From the NCBI GenBank assembly GCA_944336625.1, contig CALVLF010000117.1, positions 1-33,815 on the forward strand: DNA of 33,815 nt, read 5' to 3'. This document shows, piece after piece, positions 1 to 7,700 of this stretch (position 1 is its first letter; each line of letters begins with the position of its first letter). Below the pieces are notes generated by a model, which did not search any database, was not told the DNA's origin, and saw only the letters and a list, made by a program, of their open reading frames with translations. This DNA comes from an uncultured Clostridia bacterium (GTDB lineage: Bacteria > Bacillota > Clostridia > Christensenellales > CAG-138). Position numbers and translations under genes: made by a program.

Positions 1-1980
1 CAGCACGGGGGCCAGAACCACCGCCCCATAGGCACAGGGGCCTGGCCGGTTCTGATAAAAATCCAGATCCGCCCACCCGAATAGATCCGCTTCCTTCATC
101 CATTCCAGCAGCGATAAAGCGCCTGCCTGGGTAAAACAAAGGGCCAGGGTTCCGTTTCCTTTCCGCCACCATCCTGCCAGACGCTCCAGCATGCCTTCTT
201 CCCATGGCATGGCACACCCTTTATTATACAAAATATTCTGTGAAAATGCATCCACAAATTTATCTGCCCGGCGCCCTAGGTAGGTTTTTGCATCCTGGAC
301 GGCACCGCCGCGGATAGCTTCCACCTGGAGCTGAATTTGCGCGATGCCATTCCACCGGTTTATTCCGGGAATATAAATAAAATCGCAGCGCTCCTGGCTG
401 AGGAGCTCATCAAAACGGTAGCCGCCGCCCCAAAGCACGGCTTCCGCATAGCTATCCCCCTGCACTGCCGTGGCTTTCAGGTGCTTACCGCCGTTTCCGA
501 TCCGCTTTACGTTCCGCAAAAGGGCGCCCTCCGTCCAGAAGGCAGGCTCTGGGTTCCCTTCACCAAAGGGTTCTAGACGCTCCAGCTCCTCCACCAGGGA
601 CAGAGTAAGCTCCGGAATGCGGACGGCTTCTTCATATTCTGCGCCGGGCAGGAATTTTTCCGCCGGCTCAGATGCTTGCAGGGCAGCTTCCACCCCGGTT
701 TGCAGAGCCTGGAAGCAGTCCGCCTCCAGGGTAGCGCCGGCGGCATAAGCGTGGCCGCCAAAGCGCAAAAAGAGGCTTTCGCAGGAACGTAGCGCCCGGT
801 GGATATCCACACCGGGTATGGACCGGGCCGAGCCCGTCAATATGCCATCCCGCTCTGCAAAGAGCACCGTAGGCCGCCAAAACCGCTCCGCTATCCGGGC
901 TGCGGCGATACCGATCACCCCCGGGTTCCAATCCGGGCTTTTCAGCAGGATGCTGCGCCGGTCCGTAAGGTCCTCTGCCTCCACCATGTGGGCCGCATCC
1001 TCCACGATTTTGCCTTCCTCCTGCTGGCGCCTGCCATTGAGCTGATCCAGCCGCCGGGCAATCTCCTGGGCTTTTTCCTCGTCCCTGGTCCGCAGAAGCT
1101 CTACGCAGAGGCTGGCGTTTTCCAGCCGGCCGGCCGCATTGAGCCGGGGGCCGATGCTGAAGGCCAGGTCCCGGGCCGTAAGGCTGCGGCTTTTCTCATT
1201 GGCCACATGCCACAGGGCCAGCAACCCAGGGCAACACCGGCCCTGGTTGATCGCCTGCAGGCCCAGGGCTACCAGGGCACGATTCTCCCCCAGAAGGGGT
1301 ACAACATCCGCCATGGTAGCAAGGCCCACAAGGGGCAGAGCGAATTGCGCCGCCTCCTCCCCCAGGAGGGCACAGCTGAGCTTATAAGCCGTACCTGCCC
1401 CGCAAAGGCTGGTATTGGGATAGGTATTGCCGGGCCGGGTATGGCAGAGGATGGCCGCTGCCTCCGGCAGCTTGTCCCCGCAGAGGTGATGATCCGTCAC
1501 GATCACCTCCATGCCCAGCTCCCGGGCCAGGCGGATCTCTTCCAGGGCTTTTACGCCATTATCCACCGTAATGATCAGGGAGGCGCCCCGGGCGGCGATT
1601 TCCCGGACGGCGTCCGAATGCATGCCATAGCCTTCCCTATGGCGGGAGGGGATATGATAGAAGCAGGGAATTCCCAACCGCTCCAGGGTATCCAGCATGA
1701 TGGCCGTAGCGCATACGCCATCTACATCGTAATCCCCATATACGCAGGCCAGCTCCCCCGCCTGGGCCGCCTTTTTCAGCCGGCCAGCCGCCTTATCCAT
1801 ATCCAGGAACAGGAAGGGCGAGTGGAACTGGCTAGGGGAAGGATGGAGAAATTCTTCCATCTCCTGGCCGCTTCTGGCCCCCCGGGCATAGAGAAGCCGG
1901 GCTAGCCGCGGGGATATATCCTCCGGCAGTTCCAGCTCCGCTGGCAACGCCGGCCTTGGAATTTGTTGAAAGCGGAGCAT
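1..1980 (-). CDS. recJ: Single-stranded-DNA-specific exonuclease RecJ (3' end outside window)
   Basis: The minus strand is open without a stop from an ATG at 1980 to the left edge, giving 660 codons, so the C-terminus is missing. The DHH phosphoesterase motifs are clear: GDYDVDG at about residues 82-88, TVDNG near 138 and TDHH at 162-165, followed by a DHHA1-like segment with RFGGHAYAAG. RecJ degrades single-stranded DNA 5' to 3' in recombination and mismatch or base-excision repair, using two metal ions held by these Asp and His residues. The start sits 2 nt after the stop of the SCIFF maturase, with GGAG about 5 nt upstream, so the two are probably co-transcribed. In many Clostridia secD/secF lie between these genes; they are absent here. 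The plus-strand frames over this stretch are shadows. Confidence 0.93.
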   Translation of the reverse strand, partial: MLRFQQIPRPALPAELELPEDISPRLARLLYARGARSGQEMEEFLHPSPSQFHSPFLFLDMDKAAGRLKKAAQAGELACVYGDYDVDGVCATAIMLDTLERLGIPCFYHIPSRHREGYGMHSDAVREIAARGASLIITVDNGVKALEEIRLARELGMEVIVTDHHLCGDKLPEAAAILCHTRPGNTYPNTSLCGAGTAYKLSCALLGEEAAQFALPLVGLATMADVVPLLGENRALVALGLQAINQGRCCPGLLALWHVANEKSRSLTARDLAFSIGPRLNAAGRLENASLCVELLRTRDEEKAQEIARRLDQLNGRRQQEEGKIVEDAAHMVEAEDLTDRRSILLKSPDWNPGVIGIAAARIAERFWRPTVLFAERDGILTGSARSIPGVDIHRALRSCESLFLRFGGHAYAAGATLEADCFQALQTGVEAALQASEPAEKFLPGAEYEEAVRIPELTLSLVEELERLEPFGEGNPEPAFWTEGALLRNVKRIGNGGKHLKATAVQGDSYAEAVLWGGGYRFDELLSQERCDFIYIPGINRWNGIAQIQLQVEAIRGGAVQDAKTYLGRRADKFVDAFSQNILYNKGCAMPWEEGMLERLAGWWRKGNGTLALCFTQAGALSLLEWMKEADLFGWADLDFYQNRPGPCAYGAVVLAPVL

Positions 1981-1982
1981 AC

Positions 1983-3317
1983 CTACTCCATATGCTCCAG
2001 GGCATAGATTCCCAGGGCCAATTCCGTCCGCTTGCGCAGGAAGGTGCAGGTGCGGGCATAGGGCTTATGGATATCCCCATTATAAATATATGCGTTGGCA
2101 GCGCATCCGCCGGAGCAGAAATATTTCGCCCAGCAGGCCCGGCATTCTTCCTTATCCAGCAGGGTACAGCCCTGGAACTGGGAGCGGATCGCTTCGTTTA
2201 ATTCCCCGGCAATAACGCTGCCCATCTTCATTTCCGTATGGCCTACGAACTGATGGCAGGGGTAGATATCCCCCTCCGGCGTAACCGCAACATACTCCAC
2301 CCCGGCGCCGCAGCCGGCAATTCGCTTCTTCAGGCAGGGGCCGCCGGAAAGATCCACCATAAAATGGAAGAAATTCAGCCAGGTTTCCGGCTTCTGCCGG
2401 CTTTGGAAAACATAGTCCGCCAGGGTATCGTATTCCTCCAGCACCCGGGTCACGTCCTCTTCCAGAATGGCATAGGGGCTATCATCCGGCAGGACAACAG
2501 GCTCCAGGGAAAGCTGCTGGAAGCCAAGATTCCGCAGATGCTTTACATCTTGGGTAAAATCCAGGTTTTTTCTTGTGAAGGTGCCTCGGATATAGTATTC
2601 CTTATCGCCCCGGCGCTCTACAAGCTTTTTCATATTTTGCAGGCACAGATCGTAAGAACCCTTTCCATTGGCTGTAGGGCGCATGGCATCCTGCACCTCC
2701 GGGCGGCCATCCAGGCTCAAGACGATATTGTGCATTTGTTCGTTGAGATAATCGATAATCTCATCCGTCAGGCCCAGGCCGTTGGTGGTGATAGTGAAGT
2801 TGATCTGCTTATCAAACCGTTTTTCCAGCTCCCGGCCATAGCTGACCGCCGCCCGGACGGTTTCCATATTCATCAGCGGCTCGCCGCCGAACAGATCTAC
2901 TTCCAGGTGCTTCCTGTGCCCGGAATGAGCAATGAGAAAATCCAAAGCCTTGCGGGCTACTTCCGGCGGCATCAGGCCCCTGGGGCCGTGGAATTCCCCC
3001 GTATCCGCAAAACAGTACCGGCAGCGCAGATTGCAGTCATGGGCAACATGCAGGCACATGGACTTGATGACCGTTTCCCCGGATTCCCCCGCCGGCGGCG
3101 TAGGCTCCTCCGCCGCCAGTCTGCCGGTGTTTTTCAGCTCCTCCGCCTCTTGGACGATTTCACGGATCTGCCGCTCCGGATAAGGCAGGCCATAAACATC
3201 CCAGCCCTTTTCCCAGGCCTGGATCACAGCAAAAGCGGCCTCGTCTACGCTATGCAGGGCGCCGCTTTCCACATCAAGGATCAAATAATAATCATGAAAT
3301 TGAAATGCGTGTATCAA
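1983..3317 (-). CDS. scfB: SCIFF peptide maturase, radical SAM/SPASM (CteB-like)
   Basis: This 444-residue protein has the radical SAM cluster motif CNLRCRYC (Cys95, Cys99, Cys102), the GGEP motif downstream and a Cys-rich SPASM-type C-terminus (CGAG...PCHQF...CRACW..YFCSGGC...C) that would hold two auxiliary Fe-S clusters. The N-terminus (IHAFQFHDYYLILDVESGALH) looks like the peptide-binding region of SCIFF maturases. The known family reaction is formation of a Cys-to-Thr thioether crosslink in the SCIFF precursor, using S-adenosylmethionine. The precursor gene lies just upstream on the same strand at 3456-3599, which settles the assignment. An 11-bp perfect hairpin lies between the two genes and may keep maturase levels below precursor levels. 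The stop is 2 nt from the recJ start. Confidence 0.93.
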   Translation of the reverse strand: MIHAFQFHDYYLILDVESGALHSVDEAAFAVIQAWEKGWDVYGLPYPERQIREIVQEAEELKNTGRLAAEEPTPPAGESGETVIKSMCLHVAHDCNLRCRYCFADTGEFHGPRGLMPPEVARKALDFLIAHSGHRKHLEVDLFGGEPLMNMETVRAAVSYGRELEKRFDKQINFTITTNGLGLTDEIIDYLNEQMHNIVLSLDGRPEVQDAMRPTANGKGSYDLCLQNMKKLVERRGDKEYYIRGTFTRKNLDFTQDVKHLRNLGFQQLSLEPVVLPDDSPYAILEEDVTRVLEEYDTLADYVFQSRQKPETWLNFFHFMVDLSGGPCLKKRIAGCGAGVEYVAVTPEGDIYPCHQFVGHTEMKMGSVIAGELNEAIRSQFQGCTLLDKEECRACWAKYFCSGGCAANAYIYNGDIHKPYARTCTFLRKRTELALGIYALEHME

Positions 3318-3392
3318 AGGTTATCTCTCTTTCTATCAGGAATAGCCCCCGGCAAAGGGCAGCTTTTCAATAAAACCGGCCTCACAAAGGAA

Positions 3393-3422
3393 GAGCAGTA
3401 ATTCCTGAAAAAATTACTGCTC
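3393..3422 (-). terminator. Hairpin between SCIFF precursor and maturase (attenuator-like)
   Basis: A perfect 11-bp inverted repeat (GAGCAGTAATT at 3393-3403, AATTACTGCTC at 3412-3422) with an 8-nt loop lies in the gap between the precursor stop and the maturase start. The following bases on the minus strand (TTCCTTTGTG) are only weakly U-rich, so partial termination or mRNA 3'-end stabilisation is more likely than full termination. This would fit a peptide needed in excess of its modifying enzyme. Confidence 0.6.
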
Positions 3423-3455
3423 ATCCCCTCGTGCTTATGGCAAAACTGCCTTGGA

Positions 3456-3599
3456 TTATTTGGCCTGCTTCTGGCACTTCTGGTTCGCAACGGTGCAGGA
3501 AGTCTTGCAGGCGGATTGGCAAGAAGCCTGGCACTCACCGCAGCCGGTATTCGCGGAGGCGTTAATGCAGGGCTTTTCAATGGTTACGATATGCTTCAT
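3456..3599 (-). CDS. scfA: SCIFF RiPP precursor peptide
   Basis: A 47-residue peptide begins MKHIVTIEKPC and carries the hallmark run GCGECQASCQSACKTSC followed by TVANQKC. SCIFF means six cysteines in forty-five residues; the usual six are at 20, 23, 27, 31, 35 and 42, and there is a seventh at position 11 in the leader part. The maturase encoded next downstream is expected to link a Cys to a Thr near the C-terminal end by a thioether bond. The biological role of SCIFF peptides is not established, although they are nearly universal in Clostridia. The downstream maturase confirms the call. Confidence 0.95.
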   Translation of the reverse strand: MKHIVTIEKPCINASANTGCGECQASCQSACKTSCTVANQKCQKQAK

Positions 3600-3671
3600 A
3601 TGTTATTTTCCTCCAAACGTTCCAACATACTTCTTTTACATTATACATGACCCTTTCATCCCTTACAAGGT

Positions 3672-4088
3672 TTATTTGAACATTTGCAGAATCAGCACCC
3701 CAAAAAGCCCCGCCGCTGCCGACAGCGCCAGATCGGAAAAAATAGCCAGCGAAAGGACAAACGTTTGGGATAGAGCGGAAAATATCAAAAAGGCTCCCAG
3801 GCTGTAGCCCATGCCTCCCAGTATACCCCATAGCCAGAACCGGTTGCCGGTTGCTCTGTGGGCCAACAGCCCTGCAAGAGCCCCACAAAGCACCTTAATC
3901 CCTGCCGTTACCATGCCCATGGTTTCCGCCCCCAGCCAGGCCTGCCGTAGGGCTACAGCATAAAGCACTACCAGCAGAAGGCTGGCCATGACGCTGAACA
4001 AAATGGCCCGAAGAAGAACCACAAGGGGCCGCCGGGGTTTTTTTTGCGGTTTCCGGCTGCTGCGGGCCAGGCTGCGCGCTGCTTGCAT
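3672..4088 (-). CDS. TIGR04086 family membrane protein
   Basis: A 138-residue protein with a basic N-terminus (RSLARSSRKPQKKPRRP) followed by four hydrophobic segments, as in the TIGR04086 family of small membrane proteins found in Clostridia next to SCIFF and yajC genes. The start chosen is the ATG at 4088 because GGAGAGG lies 8 nt upstream; an in-frame ATG at 4112 has no ribosome binding site. No biochemical function is known. It is the first gene of the minus-strand SCIFF group, and the intergenic region to its right is shared with the divergent sigma-factor operon. Confidence 0.82.
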   Translation of the reverse strand: MQAARSLARSSRKPQKKPRRPLVVLLRAILFSVMASLLLVVLYAVALRQAWLGAETMGMVTAGIKVLCGALAGLLAHRATGNRFWLWGILGGMGYSLGAFLIFSALSQTFVLSLAIFSDLALSAAAGLFGVLILQMFK

Positions 4089-4140
4089 AGAGCACCTCTC
4101 CTTCATTTTCAAAGATTCCGTTTCTTCTAATATATATGAT

Positions 4141-4206
4141 CTGCCTGCCCTTTATATGCTTCCGCCAGGGCGCAAGGCCCGCCTTTAGGCAAAAGATGGC
4201 AGGCAG
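4141..4206. repeat. Inverted repeat in the divergent TIGR04086 / sigI intergenic region
   Basis: CTGCCTGCC at 4141-4149 and GGCAGGCAG at 4198-4206 form a 9-bp perfect dyad enclosing a smaller stem (GGGC-GCAAG-GCCC). On the plus strand it is followed by TTTTGTGTTTT, like a terminator, but it lies upstream of the proposed sigI promoter and downstream of no plus-strand gene. It may be the leader structure of the minus-strand gene or an operator. Apart from this and the promoter at 4327-4354, I see nothing in 4089-4381. Confidence 0.4.
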
Positions 4207-4326
4207 TTTTGTGTTTTACATATATTTTACCCATCCTTTTCCTGGGGCCGGTTTCAAGAGCTGCGCGCAACCGGTAAACTTTAGGCTGGTTGTATATCGC
4301 CGGAATTTTTGGCGGCAATACATCCT

Positions 4327-4354
4327 ACCCCTTTTTTTTAAATCCGCATCCGTA
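4327..4354 (+). promoter_or_regulatory. Candidate SigI-type promoter of sigI-rsgI
   Basis: ACCCC at 4327-4331, 19 nt, then CGTA at 4351-4354, ending 27 nt before the GTG start of the sigma gene. Published SigI promoters have an ACCCC-like -35 and a CGAA/CGWA-like -10 element. The same spacing and both elements recur at 6137-6164 before the lipoprotein gene, including a shared TTTT and AAA at the same offsets in the spacer. This implies autoregulation. Confidence 0.6.
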
Positions 4355-4381
4355 TTCTTTTATACGAGAAGGAGTGAGGTC

Positions 4382-5110
4382 GTGCAAAACGAACATCAGA
4401 TCATAGGCGCGGTCTATGCAGCAAAAAAGGATTCTCAGAAAGCGGATGATCTGATTCGGGATTATATTCCTTTCATCCGTTCGGAAGCCTCCAAGTGCAT
4501 ATCCCGGTTCTGTACGGAGCAAGACGATGCCTTCAGCATTGCCATGATGGCCTTCCATGAGGCAATCCTGGGCTATGATGGCAGCCGGGGCGCATTCCTC
4601 CAATATGCCGCCATGCTGATTCGCAGCCGCATCATTGACTACCAGCGAAAGGAAGCCCGGCACCAAGGGCATATATCCCTTTACGCGGAAAAGAACGAAG
4701 GCGGCCCTACCATTTTGGAAAGCCTGGCGGATACCCGGGACCATATGGAAGAATCTGCCAACCGGCAGGCTACAAAGCAGGAAATCCAAGAGCTTTCCGC
4801 CGTCATGGCAGACTTTGGTGTAAACTTTGCCGATGCGGCAGATCATTCGCCCAAGCAGGAACGCACTCTGGATGCCTGCAGCGCGGCCGTGCAATATGCG
4901 GTGGAAAACCAGGCCCTACTGGAGGAAATGTTGCGCACAAAAAAGCTTCCCCTGGCCAAGCTTGCCCTGGGCGCCCAGGTAGAGCGAAAAACGCTGGAGC
5001 GGCATAGGAAATATATTCTTGCCATGCTTCTTATCCAAACCAACGGCTATGAGATTCTTCGCAGTCACGTTGGAAGCGTTTTACGAAGGAAAGGAGGGAA
5101 GCCTGTATGA
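4382..5110 (+). CDS. sigI: RNA polymerase sigma factor, SigI family
   Basis: A 242-residue sigma factor. The N-terminal half carries a sigma region 2 (RDYIPFIRSEASKCISRF, then YDGSRGAFLQYAAMLIRSRIIDYQRKE, with SLY after it) as in SigI of Bacillus and the multiple SigI proteins of Clostridium thermocellum. The C-terminal half (LAKLALGAQVERKTLERHRKYILAMLLI) has the helix-turn-helix expected for -35 recognition. The start is GTG at 4382: AAGGAG lies 8 nt upstream, the upstream part of the frame has no ribosome binding site, and the length then matches SigI (about 250). The stop overlaps the anti-sigma start by 4 nt (ATGA), so translation is coupled. SigI factors are held inactive by a membrane-bound RsgI and respond to heat or extracellular polysaccharide; the signal here is unknown. 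Confidence 0.88.
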   Translation: MQNEHQIIGAVYAAKKDSQKADDLIRDYIPFIRSEASKCISRFCTEQDDAFSIAMMAFHEAILGYDGSRGAFLQYAAMLIRSRIIDYQRKEARHQGHISLYAEKNEGGPTILESLADTRDHMEESANRQATKQEIQELSAVMADFGVNFADAADHSPKQERTLDACSAAVQYAVENQALLEEMLRTKKLPLAKLALGAQVERKTLERHRKYILAMLLIQTNGYEILRSHVGSVLRRKGGKPV

Positions 5111-6033
5111 GATATCTGGTAATGGAGTGCCACCTGAGCTATGCGGTAGTCCTAACGGAAGACGGGCGCTTCTTAAGGGTAGCAAACCAGCATTATACGG
5201 TGGGGCAAACCGTATGGGATGTGATGGAAATGCAGGCCTCCCCTGCCGTTTCAAAGGGAAGGCGGAAAGCGAAATGGATCTACCCTCTGGCAGCGCTGGC
5301 GGCCTGTTTTATCCTGGCTATAGCTGCCGTATTCCAAATCGACCAGCGCACCTATGCCTCGGTTTATCTAACCATTAACCCAGAGGTACGCATCGATGTA
5401 AACCGAAAGAACCTGGTGGTAGGGCTTACTGGGATCAATCCAGAGGGCGAAGGCCTGATTGCTGGCTACAGCTACCGGCACCAACCGCTGGAGGCCGTTA
5501 TGGATGACCTGGTAGACAGGGCTATCGAGATGGAATATCTCCATGAGGGGGGCCGAATTTCCCTAGTGCTGGATGCAGAGAGCGACGAATGGGCCATCCA
5601 GCAGAGCGATGCCCTGACCGACCAGCTGCGCAGCCATCTGGAGGATAAGATCTCCGTAACCATCGAGGTGACCAATAGCAATATCCAGAGCAATCAGATC
5701 ATCATTCCCGTTGATCCGCCACAAAGCAGCTATGGGGACGACGATTATGGCGACGATATCCAGCCCAGCCCCACGCCCCAGCCTACAGCCGTTTCAGACA
5801 GCGGCTATGGGGATGATGATGACGGACAAACGGACTATGGTCTGCAGGCGGATTCCGGCTATGGCAGCAGCGCTTATGCATCCCAGGCGCCGGGTGGATC
5901 TGGCTATGGGAACAGTGGCTGGGGCGATTCGGATTCGGATGCCGATTCTGATTCCGGTTATGGTGGGCAGAGCGGCTATGGTGGTTCCGACGATGATGGT
6001 TCCGACGACGATTCCTCAGATTATGACGATTAA
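5107..6033 (+). CDS. rsgI: RsgI-like anti-sigma factor with Gly/Tyr/Asp-rich extracellular tail
   Basis: A 308-residue single-pass membrane protein. Residues 1-50 resemble the cytoplasmic SigI-binding RsgI N domain. A membrane segment lies at about 57-77. Residues 84-200 form the extracytoplasmic domain beginning YLTINPEVRIDVN, whose Asn91-Pro92 matches the site at which RsgI proteins are reported to self-cleave. From about 205 to the end is a low-complexity tail of SGYG, YGDD and DSD units finishing SSDYDD. Well-studied RsgI proteins carry carbohydrate-binding modules here; this one has only a disordered acidic tail with many Ser and Tyr. By family it should sequester the SigI encoded directly upstream and release it after a signal outside the cell. 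Confidence 0.85.
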   Translation: MRYLVMECHLSYAVVLTEDGRFLRVANQHYTVGQTVWDVMEMQASPAVSKGRRKAKWIYPLAALAACFILAIAAVFQIDQRTYASVYLTINPEVRIDVNRKNLVVGLTGINPEGEGLIAGYSYRHQPLEAVMDDLVDRAIEMEYLHEGGRISLVLDAESDEWAIQQSDALTDQLRSHLEDKISVTIEVTNSNIQSNQIIIPVDPPQSSYGDDDYGDDIQPSPTPQPTAVSDSGYGDDDDGQTDYGLQADSGYGSSAYASQAPGGSGYGNSGWGDSDSDADSDSGYGGQSGYGGSDDDGSDDDSSDYDD

Positions 6034-6039
6034 TTTTCT

Positions 6040-6056
6040 CGGGGACCCCGTTTTTT
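6040..6056 (+). terminator. Weak terminator after rsgI
   Basis: CGGGGACCCCG at 6040-6050 can form only a 4-bp GC stem with a 3-nt loop, but six T follow at once (6051-6056). If it works, it separates sigI-rsgI from the lipoprotein operon, which then depends on the promoter at 6137-6164. Confidence 0.4.
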
Positions 6057-6136
6057 AGGCCACCTCCCCGTATCCTCTTTATGTAAGCACGATCCGGAAC
6101 GTTGCAAAGCCGCGGCGAAAAAAAATCATGGGAGCA

Positions 6137-6164
6137 ACCCCGGTTTTCCAAAGTCCTCTGCGTA
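6137..6164 (+). promoter_or_regulatory. Candidate SigI-type promoter of the lipoprotein-VTC-DUF4956-CotH operon
   Basis: ACCCC at 6137-6141, 19 nt, then CGTA at 6161-6164. Spacing and both elements match the site before sigI at 4327-4354, as do TTTT and AAA in the spacer. It ends 69 nt before the ATG at 6234, and no good TTGACA/TATAAT pair is seen in this gap. The inference is that the local sigma factor drives the downstream four genes. Confidence 0.58.
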
Positions 6165-6233
6165 ATCTGTCCAGGAAAGACGGGCAGAGGCCCGACCCAA
6201 AATCGCACGAACATTTTTAGGAGGATGTATACA

Positions 6234-6998
6234 ATGAAGAAGTCCATAACCGCAATCGCCCTTGCACTGATCCTGAGCATAGCCTGCCTGGCGGGCTGCG
6301 CCCAGACCGTAAGCACCGAAAGTGAAACCGTGGCCCAGTTAGCCTCCGGCGGCGTGCTGGTCCTGCGGGTAAATCCGGAAATCGCCGTTGAATATGACGA
6401 TGCGGGCATCGTAACAGGCGTTACCGCCCGCAATGACGATGCTTTGGCCATTATTTCCAGCTGCGAAGGCCTCATCGGCCAAGAGGCCCGAGCCGTTGTT
6501 ACCCAGCTGGTTACGGCCATCGGCGAAGCAGGCTACTTCGTAGAAGAGGTCGAGGGCCAGGAGCGCCAGCTCACTATTGAAATCGAGGCGGGCTCCGCCC
6601 TGCCCCATGCCGGCTTCCTGGATGAGGTGGTGGCCGATGTCCGCAACTGCGTAAATACCAACCAGTGGACCGTTCCCATGGATATCGCCAACGAAAGCAA
6701 TTATGGCCTCACGGACTATGTAGATACCGACTACGGCCCCAACAATGACGGCGTAACCGACTATAACGACACCGACTACGGCCCCAACAATGACGGCGTG
6801 ACCGACTATAACGACACCGACTACGGCCCCAACAATGACGGCGTGACCGACTATGACGACACCGACTACGGCCCCAACAATGACGGCGTGACCGACTATG
6901 GCGCAAGCGACTATGGTTCCAATTATGGCTCCAACTACGGCTCCGATTATGGTTCCAACTACGGCTCCGACTATGGCAGCAGCGATTATGACGATTAG
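6234..6998 (+). CDS. Lipoprotein with RsgI-ectodomain-like domain and 15-residue tandem repeats
   Basis: A 254-residue protein with a signal peptide and lipobox LAGC (Cys22). Residues 40-150 resemble the extracytoplasmic domain of the RsgI-like protein next door, including VLRVNPEIAVEYD, which aligns with YLTINPEVRIDVN. Residues 164-223 are four near-identical 15-residue units, DTDYGPNNDGVTDYN, then a run of YGSN/YGSD units ending SSDYDD, the same last six residues as the RsgI-like protein. The NNDGVTD pattern recalls Asp/Asn calcium-binding loops, but that is only a resemblance. The start has AGGAGG 10 nt upstream. The 3' end overlaps the VTC gene by 11 nt. It may be a sensor, decoy or substrate within the SigI circuit. 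I know of no named family for the full architecture. Confidence 0.82.
   Translation: MKKSITAIALALILSIACLAGCAQTVSTESETVAQLASGGVLVLRVNPEIAVEYDDAGIVTGVTARNDDALAIISSCEGLIGQEARAVVTQLVTAIGEAGYFVEEVEGQERQLTIEIEAGSALPHAGFLDEVVADVRNCVNTNQWTVPMDIANESNYGLTDYVDTDYGPNNDGVTDYNDTDYGPNNDGVTDYNDTDYGPNNDGVTDYDDTDYGPNNDGVTDYGASDYGSNYGSNYGSDYGSNYGSDYGSSDYDD
6723..6902 (+). repeat. Four 45-bp tandem repeats inside the lipoprotein gene
   Basis: Four head-to-tail 45-bp units, in frame, each encoding DTDYGPNNDGVTDY plus N, D or G. Units differ by only a few bases (GTA/GTG for Val, AAC/GAC at the last codon), so copy number could vary by slippage or recombination without breaking the frame. They are followed by shorter Tyr-Gly-Ser/Asp codon runs to the stop. 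Confidence 0.92.
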
Positions 6999-7686
6999 CC
7001 AGAAACCGCCCCTGCGGCTGCGGCACGAGCTAAAGTATCCAATCAGCGGACAGGATGCCTGCATCCTGTCCGCCCAGCTGAGGAAGCTTTTTCAGCACGA
7101 TGCAAATGCCGGCCCAGAGGGAACCTACATGGTCCGCAGCCTATATTTTGACACCCCTTATGATAAGGCCCTGCGGCAAAAGCTGGATGGAGTGGATCGC
7201 CGGGAAAAATTCCGCCTGCGCTATTATGGGGCGGATACTTCCTGCATCCGCCTGGAGAAGAAATGTAAGATAAACGGCCTTTGCAGCAAATACAGCGCAA
7301 AACTAACGGCAGCGCAGGTAAGGCAGCTCCTGGCTGGAGAGGTGGATTTTCTGCTGCGGGAGGAGCATCCCCTGCTGCTGGAGTTTTATAGCAAGTTGCG
7401 GGGCCAGCAGTTAGCCCCTAAGACCATCGTCACCTATATGCGGGAAGCCTTCGTCTATCCTCCGGGAAACGTGCGCATTACCCTGGACAGTGGCCTGCAT
7501 ACCGGCCTTTTCAGCCTGGATTTCCTGAGCCCCCAAAGATATCAGGCCCCGGCCAGCGGTGGAATCACCATTCTGGAGGTAAAGTACGACGCCTTCCTGC
7601 CAGAGGTGGTTTCTATGGCGGTGCAGCTGCTAGGCAGGCAGGCTTCCGCCTATTCCAAGTATGCACAATGCCGCAGCTTTGACTGA
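6988..7686 (+). CDS. VTC-domain protein (polyphosphate-polymerase type)
   Basis: A 232-residue protein with the motif order of the VTC domain: RHELKYPIS near residue 10, SLYFDTP, KFRLRYYG, LEKKCKINGLCSKYSAKLT, LEFYSKLRGQQLAPKTIVTYMREAF, RITLD and a final ILEVKYD. In yeast Vtc4 this triphosphate-tunnel fold makes polyphosphate from ATP at a membrane; bacterial members are often annotated as polyphosphate polymerase domain proteins. Basic residues and the closing Glu are present. The start is the ATG at 6988, inside the end of the lipoprotein gene, without a separate ribosome binding site; upstream residues in this frame are translated repeat DNA and look spurious. VTC-DUF4956-CotH neighbourhoods recur in Firmicutes. 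The substrate is unproven. Confidence 0.85.
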   Translation: MTISQKPPLRLRHELKYPISGQDACILSAQLRKLFQHDANAGPEGTYMVRSLYFDTPYDKALRQKLDGVDRREKFRLRYYGADTSCIRLEKKCKINGLCSKYSAKLTAAQVRQLLAGEVDFLLREEHPLLLEFYSKLRGQQLAPKTIVTYMREAFVYPPGNVRITLDSGLHTGLFSLDFLSPQRYQAPASGGITILEVKYDAFLPEVVSMAVQLLGRQASAYSKYAQCRSFD

Positions 7687-7700
7687 GCAGGAGAAAACCC

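Noticed and set aside
799..1905. Long plus-strand open frame of 368 codons
   Set aside because: It lies opposite recJ, whose minus-strand frame has the DHH motifs; the plus-strand protein has no recognisable domain or ribosome binding site.
6723..6902. Regular 45-bp repeats as a possible CRISPR array
   Set aside because: Units are contiguous without unique spacers and keep one coding frame.
6339..7064. Minus-strand repetitive frame (VIVGAVVGVVIVGHA)
   Set aside because: It is the complement of the in-frame repeats of the lipoprotein; signal peptide, lipobox and ribosome binding site all support the plus strand.
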